Assembly: GCF_010548305.1 (NCBI RefSeq)
Contig: NZ_JAAGLV010000003.1
Coordinates: 62,001-126,000, forward strand
Length of the DNA stretch: 64,000 nt
From: Streptomyces sp. SID13031
GTDB taxonomy: Bacteria; Actinomycetota; Actinomycetes; Propionibacteriales; Kribbellaceae
Direction: 5' to 3'
In this document: positions 19,952 through 28,007 of the stretch, one piece after another
How positions within the stretch are numbered: position 1 is the first letter of the stretch
Layout of the letters: each line of letters begins with the position of its first letter
Made by a program: the position numbers and the translations under genes
The notes under the pieces: generated by a model
Told to the model about the DNA's origin: nothing
The model's database searches: none
What the model saw: the letters and a program-made list of their open reading frames with translations, nothing else

Positions 19952-20655
19952 TGGACGTCAAGGTCAAGATCCTTCGGTACAACCCCGAGGTCGTCGACGA
20001 GGCCGAGTGGAAGACCTACTCGGTCACCCTGCAGCCGACCGACCGGGTGCTCGACGCGCTGCACAAGATCAAGTGGGAGCAGGACGGCACGCTGACCTTC
20101 CGGCGGTCCTGCGCGCACGGCGTCTGCGGCTCGGACGCGATGCGGATCAACGGCCGCAACCGGCTGGCCTGCAAGACGCTGATCAAGGACCTGAACCCGG
20201 AGAAGGAGATCACCGTCGAGCCCATCAAGGGCCTGCCGGTGCTCAAGGACCTGATCGTCGACATGGAGCCGTTCTTCGACGCGTACCGCTCGATCATGCC
20301 GTTCCTGGTCACCGACGGCCACGAGCCGAGCCGCGAGCGGATCCAGTCGCAGTCCGACCGGGAGCGCTTCGACGACACCACCAAGTGCATCCTCTGCGCC
20401 GCCTGTACGACGTCCTGCCCGGTCTTCTGGTCCGACGGCCAGTACTTCGGCCCGCAGGCGATCGTCGGCGCGCACCGATTCATCTTCGACAGCCGCGACG
20501 AGGGCACCGAGCAGCGGCTGGAGATCCTGAACGACAAGGAAGGCGTCTGGCGCTGCCGCACCACCTTCAACTGCACCGAGGCCTGCCCCCGCGGCATCGA
20601 GGTCACCAAAGCGATCCAAGAGGTCAAGCGAGCCCTGATCTTCCGCCGCGTCTGA
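19951..20655 (+). CDS. sdhB: Succinate dehydrogenase iron-sulfur subunit
   Basis: Electron-transfer subunit of 234 residues. The N-terminal ferredoxin domain holds the 2Fe-2S cysteines (RRSCAHGVCGSDAM and LACKTLI). The C-terminal domain holds CILCAACTTSCPVFW and CTEACPRGIEVTKAIQEVKR for the 4Fe-4S and 3Fe-4S clusters. Last gene of the operon, followed after seven bases by a strong terminator. Confidence 0.96.
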   Translation: MDVKVKILRYNPEVVDEAEWKTYSVTLQPTDRVLDALHKIKWEQDGTLTFRRSCAHGVCGSDAMRINGRNRLACKTLIKDLNPEKEITVEPIKGLPVLKDLIVDMEPFFDAYRSIMPFLVTDGHEPSRERIQSQSDRERFDDTTKCILCAACTTSCPVFWSDGQYFGPQAIVGAHRFIFDSRDEGTEQRLEILNDKEGVWRCRTTFNCTEACPRGIEVTKAIQEVKRALIFRRV

Positions 20656-20661
20656 CCCTCC

Positions 20662-20691
20662 CCCGTGCTGTGATCTGAGTCACAGCACGGG
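20662..20691 (+). terminator. Intrinsic terminator of the sdh operon
   Basis: Perfect 12-bp stem cccgtgctgtga (20662-20673) / tcacagcacggg (20680-20691) with a six-base loop, seven bases after the sdhB stop. No long T run follows, as is common in actinomycetes. Confidence 0.75.
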
Positions 20692-20702
20692 ACGCCGGCA
20701 AC

Positions 20703-20742
20703 CAACCTCTGTCCGCCAGGAGTCACTTCCGGACAGAGGTTG
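20703..20742. repeat. Inverted repeat upstream of the ECF sigma factor gene
   Basis: Perfect 13-bp arms caacctctgtccg (20703-20715) and cggacagaggttg (20730-20742) flank a 14-base spacer, 22 bases before the start at 20765. It is a second hairpin behind the sdh terminator. It could be an operator, a leader hairpin or a backup terminator. Confidence 0.6.
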
Positions 20743-20764
20743 ACTGCTGTTCGGGGAGGATCCG

Positions 20765-21274
20765 ATGGGCGAGGACGAAAGTCTGCGCGAACTCTACGAA
20801 GGGTGTTACCGGCGCATCGTCGGGCAGTTGTTCGCGATCTGCGGGAACCGGGGTGAAGCCGAGGACGCCGTCCAGGAGGCCTTCGTCCGGGCGGTCGAGA
20901 AACCGCGGCGGTTCGCCCAGGTCGACAACCCGGAGGCGTGGCTGCGTACGGTCGCGCTGAACGTACTCCGCAGCCGGTACCGCCGCGCCACCCGGTTCCA
21001 CGGGCTGCTCTCCAAAGCAGCCCCACCGCCCGCCTCGACGGCCGGCCTGTCACCCGACCGGGTGGCGCTGGTCGAAGGCCTGCGGCAACTTCCGTACGAG
21101 CAGCGCGAGGCGATCGCGCTGCACCACATCGTCGATCTCCCGGTGCGCGAGATCGCCGCGCAACTCGGCGTACCGGAGGGAACCGTGAAGGCCCGGCTGT
21201 CCCGGGGCCGGGCGCGACTCGCGCCACTGGTCCGCGAATTCGCCGACGACGCCGAGGAGGTCGGTCATGTCTGA
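20765..21274 (+). CDS. ECF-family RNA polymerase sigma factor
   Basis: Alternative sigma factor of 169 residues. Region 2: YRRIVGQLFAICGNRGEAEDAVQEAFVRAV and PEAWLRTVALNVLRSRYRR; region 4: LRQLPYEQREAIALHHIVDLPVREIAAQLGVPEGTVKARLSRGRARL with the helix-turn-helix. Start ATG at 20765 follows GGGGAGGA. Its last eight bases overlap the membrane protein gene at 21267, which likely acts with it, perhaps as anti-sigma factor. Promoter targets are not known; the inverted repeat at 20703-20742 may control the gene. Confidence 0.9.
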   Translation: MGEDESLRELYEGCYRRIVGQLFAICGNRGEAEDAVQEAFVRAVEKPRRFAQVDNPEAWLRTVALNVLRSRYRRATRFHGLLSKAAPPPASTAGLSPDRVALVEGLRQLPYEQREAIALHHIVDLPVREIAAQLGVPEGTVKARLSRGRARLAPLVREFADDAEEVGHV

Positions 21275-22517
21275 GCTGAAGGATCTGTCCTGGGAGATCC
21301 AGGAAACCGTCGAGCCACTGCCGTTCGAGGACCTGCAGCGCCGCGGCGTCCGTCGTCGCCACCGCCGCCAGGCCCTCGCCGGAGCGGGAGTCGCCGCAGC
21401 CACCGCCATCGCGGTACTGGTCGTCCTGCTGCCGTTCGGCAACACCCCCGGCACCGAGAAGCCGCCGATCGCGACGTTGCCGACCGCACCCGTATCGGTT
21501 CCGGTGGACCAGGCAGCCTTCGCCCTGGCGCACGCCAAAGGCTCGCACCTGATGTCGATGACACTGGCCTCGCCGAGTCGCTGGGCAGCCGGCTGGATCA
21601 GCGCGTCCTGCGCGACCGGTACCGGAGGCTGTACGTCGGTCGCGGTACTCACCCGGGATGGAGTCAAGGCGTTCGCGCCAGTGCGGGTCAGCCACTACGC
21701 GACCGTGCAGGACGGCGACGAGGTGATCGCGGTCGCGGGACCGGAGAACCTGGATCAGGGCAAGAACGACCCGTCCTGGTCCAACGCGACGATGGTCCGG
21801 CTGACCGACCAGGGCCTGGTCCAGAAGCCACTGCGCTGGGCCGCGCCGACGACGACCTTCGCCCCCGGCGAGATCCTGATCGACACGATCACCCAGACCG
21901 GCGAGGTGATGGTGCTGAACCCGGGGCAGGGGACGCTGCGCCTGCTCCGGATCGACGGGACGAACTACGCCGGCTCGCCGACCCGGGACGACACCGGACG
22001 CTGGTGGCTGGTGGCCGGCAAGAACGACCCACCGACCTCCGAGATCCGCTGGACCGACGACGGCAAGACCTGGAACCGCAAGGAACTGGACCCGGCGAAC
22101 GGCGCCGCCAAGATCGCCGTCAGCTCCGACGGCAACACCATCGTCGCCAGCTCCGGCGGCGACGGGGCCACCCCGGAACCGATCATCAAGATGCTGATCT
22201 CCACCGACCGCGGAGCCACCTGGCAGCAGGTGACCTCGACCCCGTGGGGACGGGTCGGCGGGCCGGTCGTCTTCAACGACCGCTCGGCCGTCCTGCTCGG
22301 CCAGCCGAGCGCAGACGACCCGGAAGGCACCATCCCTTCGATCTACACCATCACCGGCAACCGGGCGAAGACGCTCGGCAAGGCGCCGGCCCTGCTCCAG
22401 GACCTGACCGGCAACGAGCAACTGCTGTACGGCATCACGCTCGGATCACCGAGCGCCACCCAGGTCGCCAGCAGCACCGACCGCGGCAAAACCTGGGAGT
22501 TCGCCGAACCGCGCTAG
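21267..22517 (+). CDS. Membrane-anchored Asp-box (BNR) repeat protein, possible anti-sigma partner
   Basis: Protein of 416 residues. About 38 cytoplasmic residues (MSELKDLSWEIQETVEPLPF, then a basic stretch RRGVRRRHRR) lead to a single transmembrane helix near residues 39-57 (AGVAAATAIAVLVVLLPFG). The outer part is a beta-propeller-like domain with Asp-box motifs such as ISTDRGATWQQV and SSTDRGKTWEFA, as in sialidase-type propellers. It overlaps the sigma gene by eight bases, so it is cotranslated. The short cytoplasmic tail is a natural place to bind the sigma factor, but no standard anti-sigma motif (such as HxxxCxxC) is seen, so this role is inferred from context only. Confidence 0.8.
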   Translation: MSELKDLSWEIQETVEPLPFEDLQRRGVRRRHRRQALAGAGVAAATAIAVLVVLLPFGNTPGTEKPPIATLPTAPVSVPVDQAAFALAHAKGSHLMSMTLASPSRWAAGWISASCATGTGGCTSVAVLTRDGVKAFAPVRVSHYATVQDGDEVIAVAGPENLDQGKNDPSWSNATMVRLTDQGLVQKPLRWAAPTTTFAPGEILIDTITQTGEVMVLNPGQGTLRLLRIDGTNYAGSPTRDDTGRWWLVAGKNDPPTSEIRWTDDGKTWNRKELDPANGAAKIAVSSDGNTIVASSGGDGATPEPIIKMLISTDRGATWQQVTSTPWGRVGGPVVFNDRSAVLLGQPSADDPEGTIPSIYTITGNRAKTLGKAPALLQDLTGNEQLLYGITLGSPSATQVASSTDRGKTWEFAEPR

Positions 22518-22528
22518 GAATGCTTTCG

Positions 22529-22560
22529 CGAAGGCCCTCGGTTTCAGCCGAGGGCCTTCG
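22529..22560. terminator. Bidirectional intrinsic terminator
   Basis: Perfect 13-bp stem cgaaggccctcgg (22529-22541) / ccgagggccttcg (22548-22560), six-base loop. It serves the plus-strand membrane protein and, on the minus strand, overlaps the last codons of the marR gene. Confidence 0.8.
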
Positions 22561-22951
22561 TCAGCAGTTTCAGCAGGGTGCTGCGTTCGGTCGGCGACAG
22601 GCTGCCGACCGAGGCGGTCAGGACGGCGGCGAACAGCTCGGCGCCTTCCTCACGGATTCGCTCGCCTTCCGGGGTCAGGCGGTGGCGGATGGCTCGGCCG
22701 GGGCCTTCGAGGCGTTCTATCAGGCCGCGGGCGATCATTCGGGTGGCCAGGGAGCCCATTGATTGGTCGGTTTGGAAGGTTAGTTGGGCCAGGTCGTGGA
22801 GAGACGCGTCCGGCACTTCGTGCAGGCGGCGGAGGACGTCCCACTGCGGGAGGGAGACGCCCAGGTCTGCCAACTGCTTGCTCGCCTCGGTGTGGTGCAG
22901 CCACTGGAGCCGCTTCACCGCCACGCCGATCTCCTGAACCGATGCTTCCAT
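22544..22951 (-). CDS. MarR family transcriptional regulator
   Basis: Regulator of 135 residues with the winged helix-turn-helix layout of MarR: helix ASKQLADLGVSLPQWDVLRRL, recognition region LHDLAQLTFQTDQSMGSLATRMIARGLIERL, wing GRAIRHRLTPEGERIRE, and a C-terminal dimer helix. Start at ATG 22951. It is divergent from an alpha/beta hydrolase gene at 23006, with only 54 bases between them holding a TATA-rich palindrome, so it probably represses both genes and is released by a small ligand. Confidence 0.88.
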   Translation of the reverse strand: MEASVQEIGVAVKRLQWLHHTEASKQLADLGVSLPQWDVLRRLHEVPDASLHDLAQLTFQTDQSMGSLATRMIARGLIERLEGPGRAIRHRLTPEGERIREEGAELFAAVLTASVGSLSPTERSTLLKLLTKALG

Positions 22952-22972
22952 GGCGCGAAGATTACCAGGTTG

Positions 22973-23010
22973 CTTATATAAGGATGCTGATCTAAGGTTC
23001 CTTATATGAC
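22973..23010. promoter_or_regulatory. Candidate MarR operator between divergent genes
   Basis: Perfect palindrome CTTATATAAG at 22973-22982, followed by a related half site CCTTATAT at 23000-23007 that runs into the ATG at 23006. A/T-rich sequence here stands out from the GC-rich surroundings and fits a MarR site covering both promoters. Confidence 0.55.
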
Positions 23011-23761
23011 TTCTTATACCGCTCAAGGCACCGGCCCGAACATCCTTCTGCTGCACGGCGGCGGTGGGCCGCAGACCGTGGCCGGCTTCGCCGAGTTGCT
23101 CGCCGTCGATCATCACGTCGTCACGCCCACCCACCCCGGCTTCGGTGGTACGCCGCGGCCCGAGGGGCTGACCACCGTCGCCGGGCTGGCCGAGCTGTAC
23201 CGCGATCTGCTCGACGAGCTTGACCTCGACGAGGTGACCGTCGTGGGCAACTCGATCGGCGGCTGGATCGCCGCGGAGCTCGCGTTGCTCGGCTCCGACC
23301 GGCCAGGACTGGATCGGGTGGGCTCGATCGTGCTCGTCGACGCGGTCGGCATCGAGGTCGCCGATCACCCGGTGGTGGACTTCTTCGCGCTCGACTTCCC
23401 GACCATCGCCAAGCTCAGCTACTTCGACCCGGAGAAGTTCCGGATCGACCCGGCCGCGCTGCCGCCCGCCGCGCAGGAGCTGATCGCCGGCAACCGGGCC
23501 ACCCTCGCCGTCTACGCGACGGAGATGACCGACCCGACCCTGCGCGACCGGCTGGCCGGCATCAAGGCGCCGACGCACGTCATCTGGGGTGACTGCGACC
23601 GGATCGTCGACCCCGAGTACGGCCGCGCCTTCGCCGAGGCGATTCCCGGCGCGACTTTCGAAGTACTGGCCGAGACCGGTCACCTGCCGCAGCTCGAGAG
23701 CCCGGAACTGCTCGCGTCAGCAGTACGGCGGGTTGCTGGTGATCGCGGTCGCGACGCGTAG
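23006..23761 (+). CDS. Alpha/beta hydrolase
   Basis: Alpha/beta-hydrolase-fold enzyme of 251 residues: oxyanion loop LLLHGGGGP, nucleophile elbow VVGNSIGGW (Ser), acid residue region VIWGDCDRIVD, and catalytic His in ETGHLPQLESP. No lid domain signature identifies the substrate. The start ATG overlaps a probable MarR half site, and AAGG a few bases before could bind the ribosome. Regulated probably by the divergent MarR gene. Its 3' end overlaps the convergent M55 peptidase gene by 45 bases. Confidence 0.85.
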   Translation: MTSYTAQGTGPNILLLHGGGGPQTVAGFAELLAVDHHVVTPTHPGFGGTPRPEGLTTVAGLAELYRDLLDELDLDEVTVVGNSIGGWIAAELALLGSDRPGLDRVGSIVLVDAVGIEVADHPVVDFFALDFPTIAKLSYFDPEKFRIDPAALPPAAQELIAGNRATLAVYATEMTDPTLRDRLAGIKAPTHVIWGDCDRIVDPEYGRAFAEAIPGATFEVLAETGHLPQLESPELLASAVRRVAGDRGRDA

Positions 23762-24547
23762 GAACAGGTTGAACAGCCGGTACAGGTCCGGCATCGGAGC
23801 TTCGACGGTGACCGTGCGGTCGTCGGTGCGGGTGACGCCGGGGATGGCCGGCAGATGCGAGGCGACCGAGGCGTTCTGCCACCGCACGGCCAGCCGGTGC
23901 GCCGACGGGCTGGCAGCCGGAGTGGCCCGCGCAGTACGAAGGGCTGACTCGACGCCGCTCTCGATCGCGGCGCGAGCCTCGGCGACCGGTACCAGCTGGG
24001 CGGCGAACCGGTCCTTGGCGAACTTGACCGGCACGGTCGCCACCGACGGGTCCCATCCGGTCATCTCGGCGCAAGCACTGTCATCGCCGGTCAGCAGAGC
24101 CACCGGTACGCCGTACGCCGCGGCCGTCGCGTGCAGCAGCCCGATCTCGCCGGCCGGGCGGTCGTCGAGCCAGATGTCCTCGATCTCGTGGCCCATGAAG
24201 CTGTGGCTGAGCACCCCGAGGATCCCGGCCCGCGCGTGGAAGCCGACGCAGACGACGGCGTCGTACTCCGGGGTCAGCCCCTCGATCATGCCCATCGGCT
24301 TGGGCCGGCCCTTGATCAAGGTGACCCGCTGGTCGAGCTGGTCCGGCAGCAGGTTGCGCATCGGACCGTGGGCGTCGTTGACCAGAACCGTCGACGCCCC
24401 GCCCGCAAAGGCCCCGCGAACGGCCGCGTTGACGTCCTCGGTCATCATCACCCGGCCGCGCTCGTAGTCGCGCCCAGCGGGCTGGACATCCTCCGCGTCG
24501 ACGAGTCCGGTGATGCCTTCCATGTCCGCGCTGACGTAGACCTTCAT
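23717..24547 (-). CDS. M55 family (DppA-like) D-aminopeptidase
   Basis: Zinc aminopeptidase of 276 residues. It opens with VYVSADMEGITG, the Asp/Glu metal-binding start of DppA, followed by VLVNDAHGPMRNLLPDQL, VCVGFHARAG, HSFMGHEIEDIWLDD and VALLTGDDSACAEM. The family removes N-terminal D-amino acids and self-assembles into a decameric ring. Length is standard. The small SCO4848-like membrane protein lies 10 bases upstream on the same strand. Confidence 0.9.
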   Translation of the reverse strand: MKVYVSADMEGITGLVDAEDVQPAGRDYERGRVMMTEDVNAAVRGAFAGGASTVLVNDAHGPMRNLLPDQLDQRVTLIKGRPKPMGMIEGLTPEYDAVVCVGFHARAGILGVLSHSFMGHEIEDIWLDDRPAGEIGLLHATAAAYGVPVALLTGDDSACAEMTGWDPSVATVPVKFAKDRFAAQLVPVAEARAAIESGVESALRTARATPAASPSAHRLAVRWQNASVASHLPAIPGVTRTDDRTVTVEAPMPDLYRLFNLFLRVATAITSNPPYC

Positions 24548-24557
24548 CCCCTGGGCG

Positions 24558-24797
24558 TCAGTCCGTCGCAGCTGGTGCGGTCTGCGCGGTCCGTGCGGTC
24601 TTGAGGGCTTTGATGCCCCACTTGCCGAGCACGGCCGCGATCGCCAGGTTCACCACGATCAGCACCGAGTGTGCGATGTAGTACCCCTTCGGGCGGCCTT
24701 CGGTGCCGGCCAGGTTCTTGATGAACGTCACGTAGGTGACGACGTTCCAGACGGCGATCCCGATCAGGACCAGGGCGTGCTTTCGCTCGAGCTTCAC
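24558..24797 (-). CDS. Small membrane protein (SCO4848 family-like)
   Basis: Protein of 79 residues with two transmembrane helices (HALVLIGIAVWNVVTYVTFI and IAHSVLIVVNLAIAAVLG) joined by a loop with GRPKGYYIAHS. It resembles the SCO4848 family of actinobacteria, whose function is unknown and whose genes commonly lie near sdh. Followed by the M55 peptidase on the same strand. Confidence 0.8.
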   Translation of the reverse strand: MKLERKHALVLIGIAVWNVVTYVTFIKNLAGTEGRPKGYYIAHSVLIVVNLAIAAVLGKWGIKALKTARTAQTAPAATD

Positions 24798-24801
24798 GCC
24801 T

Positions 24802-27558
24802 CTAGTGTCCGTTGCGGTCGACCGTGCGGAGCAGTTGGGTGCGGTTGGCGACGCCGAAGCGCCGGTAGAGCCTGGTCAGCTGGGACTCGACTGCCTTGAC
24901 GCTCAGGTAGAGCGCGGCCGCGATCTCCCGGTTGGTCGAGCCGTCGCGGACCATCGCGACGATCTGCAGCTCGTTGTCGGTCAGCTCGGACGGCTGCCGG
25001 CTCCGGCTCGGTACGTCCAGCCGCGCGAGCTCCGTCTCGGCCACCTCGCGCCAGGCGGGAGCGCCGTACGCCTCGAACTGCTCGATCGCGTCCAGGAACG
25101 CCGTCCGGGCCACCGAGCGGCGGCGAGCCTGCCGGGCCACCCTGCCACGGGTGAGCTCGCAGCGCGCCAGGTCCAGCGGGTAGATGTGGTCCCCCGCGGT
25201 ACTGATCGTCTTCTCCAGCAGCTCCAGCGCCGCGGCCGGGTCGCCCTGCTTGGCGATCAGCAGCGCCTCGGAACGCGCCAGCCCGATCAGCACCACGCCC
25301 CGGTCGAGCGTCTCGGCCCGCTCCCGGATGTCCGCGATCAGCGCCGCAGCGTCGTCCAGCCGGCCGGCGGCGACCAGGGCCTCCGCGTAGTCCGCGTGCC
25401 ACGGGATCACGGCCGGGTCGTACGGCATCGCGCCCTCGCCCGACTCGGCGATCGCGTCGAAGGCCTCCACCGCGCGCTGCGGGTCACCGGTCAGTACGCC
25501 GATCATGCCGATGCCCGAGAGCGCCGGGCCGGTCCACTCCTCGTTGCCGACCAGCCGGCAGCCTTCCAGCGCCGCCTCGGCCAGCTGGCGTGCCATCGGC
25601 GCCGTCCCGCCGGCCCACTCCGCGCGGCAGGCGACGACCAGCCCGACCTCCGGCTCATCGCCCAGATCCTGCGTCAGCTGGTAGCACTCGTGGCCGGCGG
25701 CGAGTGCGTCGGCGCCACGACCGCTGCGCTCGTAGATGGCTGTCGCGGAGATGAGAACCGAGGCCAGCCAGCGGACCGCACCAGCCGTCCGCACCTCGTC
25801 GACCAGCGCGGTGATCTGCTCGATCGCCTGACTGGTACGGCCGCGGAACAGTTCACGCATCGCCGCCATCTGCCGGGCGCCCACCACGGACTTGGTGAGC
25901 GGCAGGCCACGGGACAGCTCTGCGGCCTGCTTCAGGAGAGCATCGGCGCTCTGCTCGCCGTCACGGGCCATCTGCACGTTGCTGGCCGCGCTCAGGGCGT
26001 CGACGAGCGCCTCGGTATCGCCACACTCGCGTGCAAGCTTCTCAGCGGCCTGTGCGTCGACCTGGGCGTCGTCGAGCCGCCGGTCGAAGTACGCGCTGTT
26101 GCTTCGCAGGATCCGGACCCGTGCCTCGAGCTGCGCGTCCCCGACCGCAGCTTCGAAGGCCTCGGCGAGCAGGGCGAGCCGCTGCTCACGATCAGGCCAG
26201 GCTGTGTCCACCAGCAGTAGCAGCGCAGCCACCTTGGTGTCAGGACGAGTAGCAGCCTGTATGGCGAGCCGCGCCATCTCGGCGGACTCCACCAAATGCC
26301 CGGCCGCGGCTGCCGCGTCTGCTGCGGCTGTGAGCCGCATGGCCCGGTCGTCCTGCTCGTCAGCGGGCGTGCGCTCAGCAGCGAGTCGCCAGAGGGTTGC
26401 TGCAGCTCCGAGCGCGCCCCGGCCGCCGGCGACGACTGCTGCGGCCTCGATCGTGGCAGCGAGGTCGGTGTCGGCTTCTTGCGTCGCGAGTGCTCTGTGC
26501 GTGGCGTTCTCGACCGGCTCATCCACCACTGCGGCCAACTGCGCGTGGGCCTGCCGCCGGGCCGCAGAGGTGGCCTCGGCGTACACGAACTCTCTGAGCA
26601 GTGGGTGGGAGAACCGCAGCCGCTCGGACGACACATCGACCAGCCCGAGCGCCTCCGCCTCGGCCAGCTCGGCGTCGACGGGCCGGTTGAGTGACTGGGC
26701 CAGCTGGTTGGTCGTCGGGCGCGGCGAGGAGGCAGCGAGTAACAGCAGCTCGTACGTCGCCGGGGAGAGGTCGGCGAGCCTGTCCCCCAGGAGGGTCTTG
26801 AGTCGGCTCGACACCGGCAGCGGATCGTTCGGCGAGACGCCCTGCGGGTGACGCAGGATCGCCCGGCCCAGCTCCAGCGCCATGAACGGGTTGCCGGCGC
26901 TCGCGGTGAAGATACGGCGCGCAGTACGGACCGGGAGTGGGCTGGAGAGTCTGTTGCGGAGTAGTGCCAGCACGTCGGGCTCGGTGAGTGGCGGGACTTC
27001 CAGCTGCAGCACCGGCTCGGGGCAGGCCTCGGCCATCACCGGGAGGTCGCCGTCGGCCACCTGCTCGGTGGCGAGCATCTGGACACCTTCGGTGAGGCGT
27101 CGCGCGCAGAAGGTCAGCACTTCGAGACTGGACGGGTCGACCCACTGGATGTCGTCCACGACCAGCAGGACGGGGCCGGAGGCCGCTAGGCGGCGCAGTA
27201 CGTGCAGGACTGCGAGGCGCACGGCCAGCTCGTCGCGGACGGTGTCAGGGGCGCTCGCCTTGAGCAGCGCCACCTCGAGCGGCTGGCGGAGGTGGTCGGG
27301 CAGGACCTGCCAGGCGAGCTCGAGCTGGTTGGAGAGGAGGTCGAGGAGCGTGACATACGGCAGGCCGGCCTCGCTCTGGGACGGCGCGGCGCTCAGCACG
27401 CGACAGCCGGCCCGGGCGCGCTCAGCGACCAGTGCCCGGCCGGTGGCGGACTTGCCGATGCCCGTCGGGCCATAGAGCAGCACTGAGCCACTGGTCTCGA
27501 GCTGCTTCTTGGCACGCTCGACCAGTCCGGCGCGCCCGACCAGCTCGTCGTCAGTCAT
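24802..27558 (-). CDS. Large LuxR-type ATPase regulator (LAL/MalT-like)
   Basis: Transcription regulator of 918 residues. N-terminal AAA/STAND ATPase: ELVGRAGLVERAKKQLE, Walker A LLYGPTGIGKSATGRAL, Walker B VLLVVDDIQWVD, sensor-like ASAGNPFMALELGRA. A long helical, TPR-like region fills the middle. The C-terminus is a LuxR helix-turn-helix: LTDNELQIVAMVRDGSTNREIAAALYLSVKAVESQLTRLYRRFG. I use the ATG at 27558 (GGGGAGA about ten bases upstream). It ends four bases before the small membrane protein gene, so the order LAL, membrane protein, dppA could be one operon. Inducer and targets unknown. Confidence 0.9.
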   Translation of the reverse strand: MTDDELVGRAGLVERAKKQLETSGSVLLYGPTGIGKSATGRALVAERARAGCRVLSAAPSQSEAGLPYVTLLDLLSNQLELAWQVLPDHLRQPLEVALLKASAPDTVRDELAVRLAVLHVLRRLAASGPVLLVVDDIQWVDPSSLEVLTFCARRLTEGVQMLATEQVADGDLPVMAEACPEPVLQLEVPPLTEPDVLALLRNRLSSPLPVRTARRIFTASAGNPFMALELGRAILRHPQGVSPNDPLPVSSRLKTLLGDRLADLSPATYELLLLAASSPRPTTNQLAQSLNRPVDAELAEAEALGLVDVSSERLRFSHPLLREFVYAEATSAARRQAHAQLAAVVDEPVENATHRALATQEADTDLAATIEAAAVVAGGRGALGAAATLWRLAAERTPADEQDDRAMRLTAAADAAAAAGHLVESAEMARLAIQAATRPDTKVAALLLLVDTAWPDREQRLALLAEAFEAAVGDAQLEARVRILRSNSAYFDRRLDDAQVDAQAAEKLARECGDTEALVDALSAASNVQMARDGEQSADALLKQAAELSRGLPLTKSVVGARQMAAMRELFRGRTSQAIEQITALVDEVRTAGAVRWLASVLISATAIYERSGRGADALAAGHECYQLTQDLGDEPEVGLVVACRAEWAGGTAPMARQLAEAALEGCRLVGNEEWTGPALSGIGMIGVLTGDPQRAVEAFDAIAESGEGAMPYDPAVIPWHADYAEALVAAGRLDDAAALIADIRERAETLDRGVVLIGLARSEALLIAKQGDPAAALELLEKTISTAGDHIYPLDLARCELTRGRVARQARRRSVARTAFLDAIEQFEAYGAPAWREVAETELARLDVPSRSRQPSELTDNELQIVAMVRDGSTNREIAAALYLSVKAVESQLTRLYRRFGVANRTQLLRTVDRNGH

Positions 27559-27803
27559 CGATCCACATTCTCCCCGAAGGATTACATTCGCCGACATCAC
27601 AGTCGAGTGCCAATGGACACGGCGAGTGTCACATATGGAGATCGAACGGCCATCACCTCGTCACCTGGCTGTTCAAACGGCCAACTAGTCCATAGTTGCG
27701 CATTTCCCCGGCGTGTCGGGCAAAACTCGCCGAAAAAAGACCATGGCACAGCAGTGCCTCGACACAGTCCCGCCCCGCTCACCCTCGCCAGACACCGCCG
27801 CGT

Positions 27804-27943
27804 CCCCGCTCACCCCTACCCCCAACCGACTCATCATCGGTCCCTTGTGTCCCTCCTCACGCGCAATGCTCAAGCTGGACGCAAAACGGTGGAGGGACAC
27901 AAGGGACCGATGATGAGTCGGCTGGAGGTGGAGGTGGGCGGGG
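27804..27943. repeat. Long inverted repeat with 31-bp perfect inner arms
   Basis: Inner arms 27826-27856 and 27891-27921 are perfect complements (31 of 31), around a 34-base loop. Pairing continues outward to about 27804 and 27943 with five mismatches in 22 outer positions, all transitions. Located downstream of the permease stop at 28008 (minus strand). Could be a terminator, a MITE-like element or a recombination/protein-binding site. Confidence 0.85.
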
Positions 27944-27993
27944 GGTTGGGGGGTTGGGGGGTTGGGGGGTTGGGGGGTTGGGGGGGTTGGGGG
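27940..27993. repeat. GGGGGGTT octanucleotide tandem array
   Basis: Seven runs of five to seven G separated by TT (G6, G6, G6, G6, G6, G7, G5), followed by two more G5 runs up to 28007. The array starts 14 bases before the permease stop codon would be reached from the other side and directly abuts that stop. Strong G-quadruplex potential on the plus strand. Confidence 0.9.
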
Positions 27994-28007
27994 CGAGGGG
28001 GTGGGGG

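Larger units (their letters stand above)
27559..28007. other. 449-bp non-coding region with inverted repeat and G-rich array
   Basis: No credible gene on either strand; open frames here are repeat-driven. It holds the long inverted repeat at 27804-27943 and the GGGGGGTT array at 27940-27993. The part 27559-27780 should include the promoter of the minus-strand LuxR gene but no consensus could be fixed. Confidence 0.7.

Noticed and set aside
20016..22421. 801-codon open frame antisense to sdhB, the sigma factor and the membrane protein
   Set aside because: It crosses several real genes and a terminator and has no recognisable domain.
27940..27993. CRISPR-like array
   Set aside because: Units are 8 bases without spacers; no cas genes.
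27685..28007. Open frame continuing into the G-rich array and inverted repeat
   Set aside because: Translation is Pro/Thr repeats from the array and frames both arms of a hairpin; no protein family.
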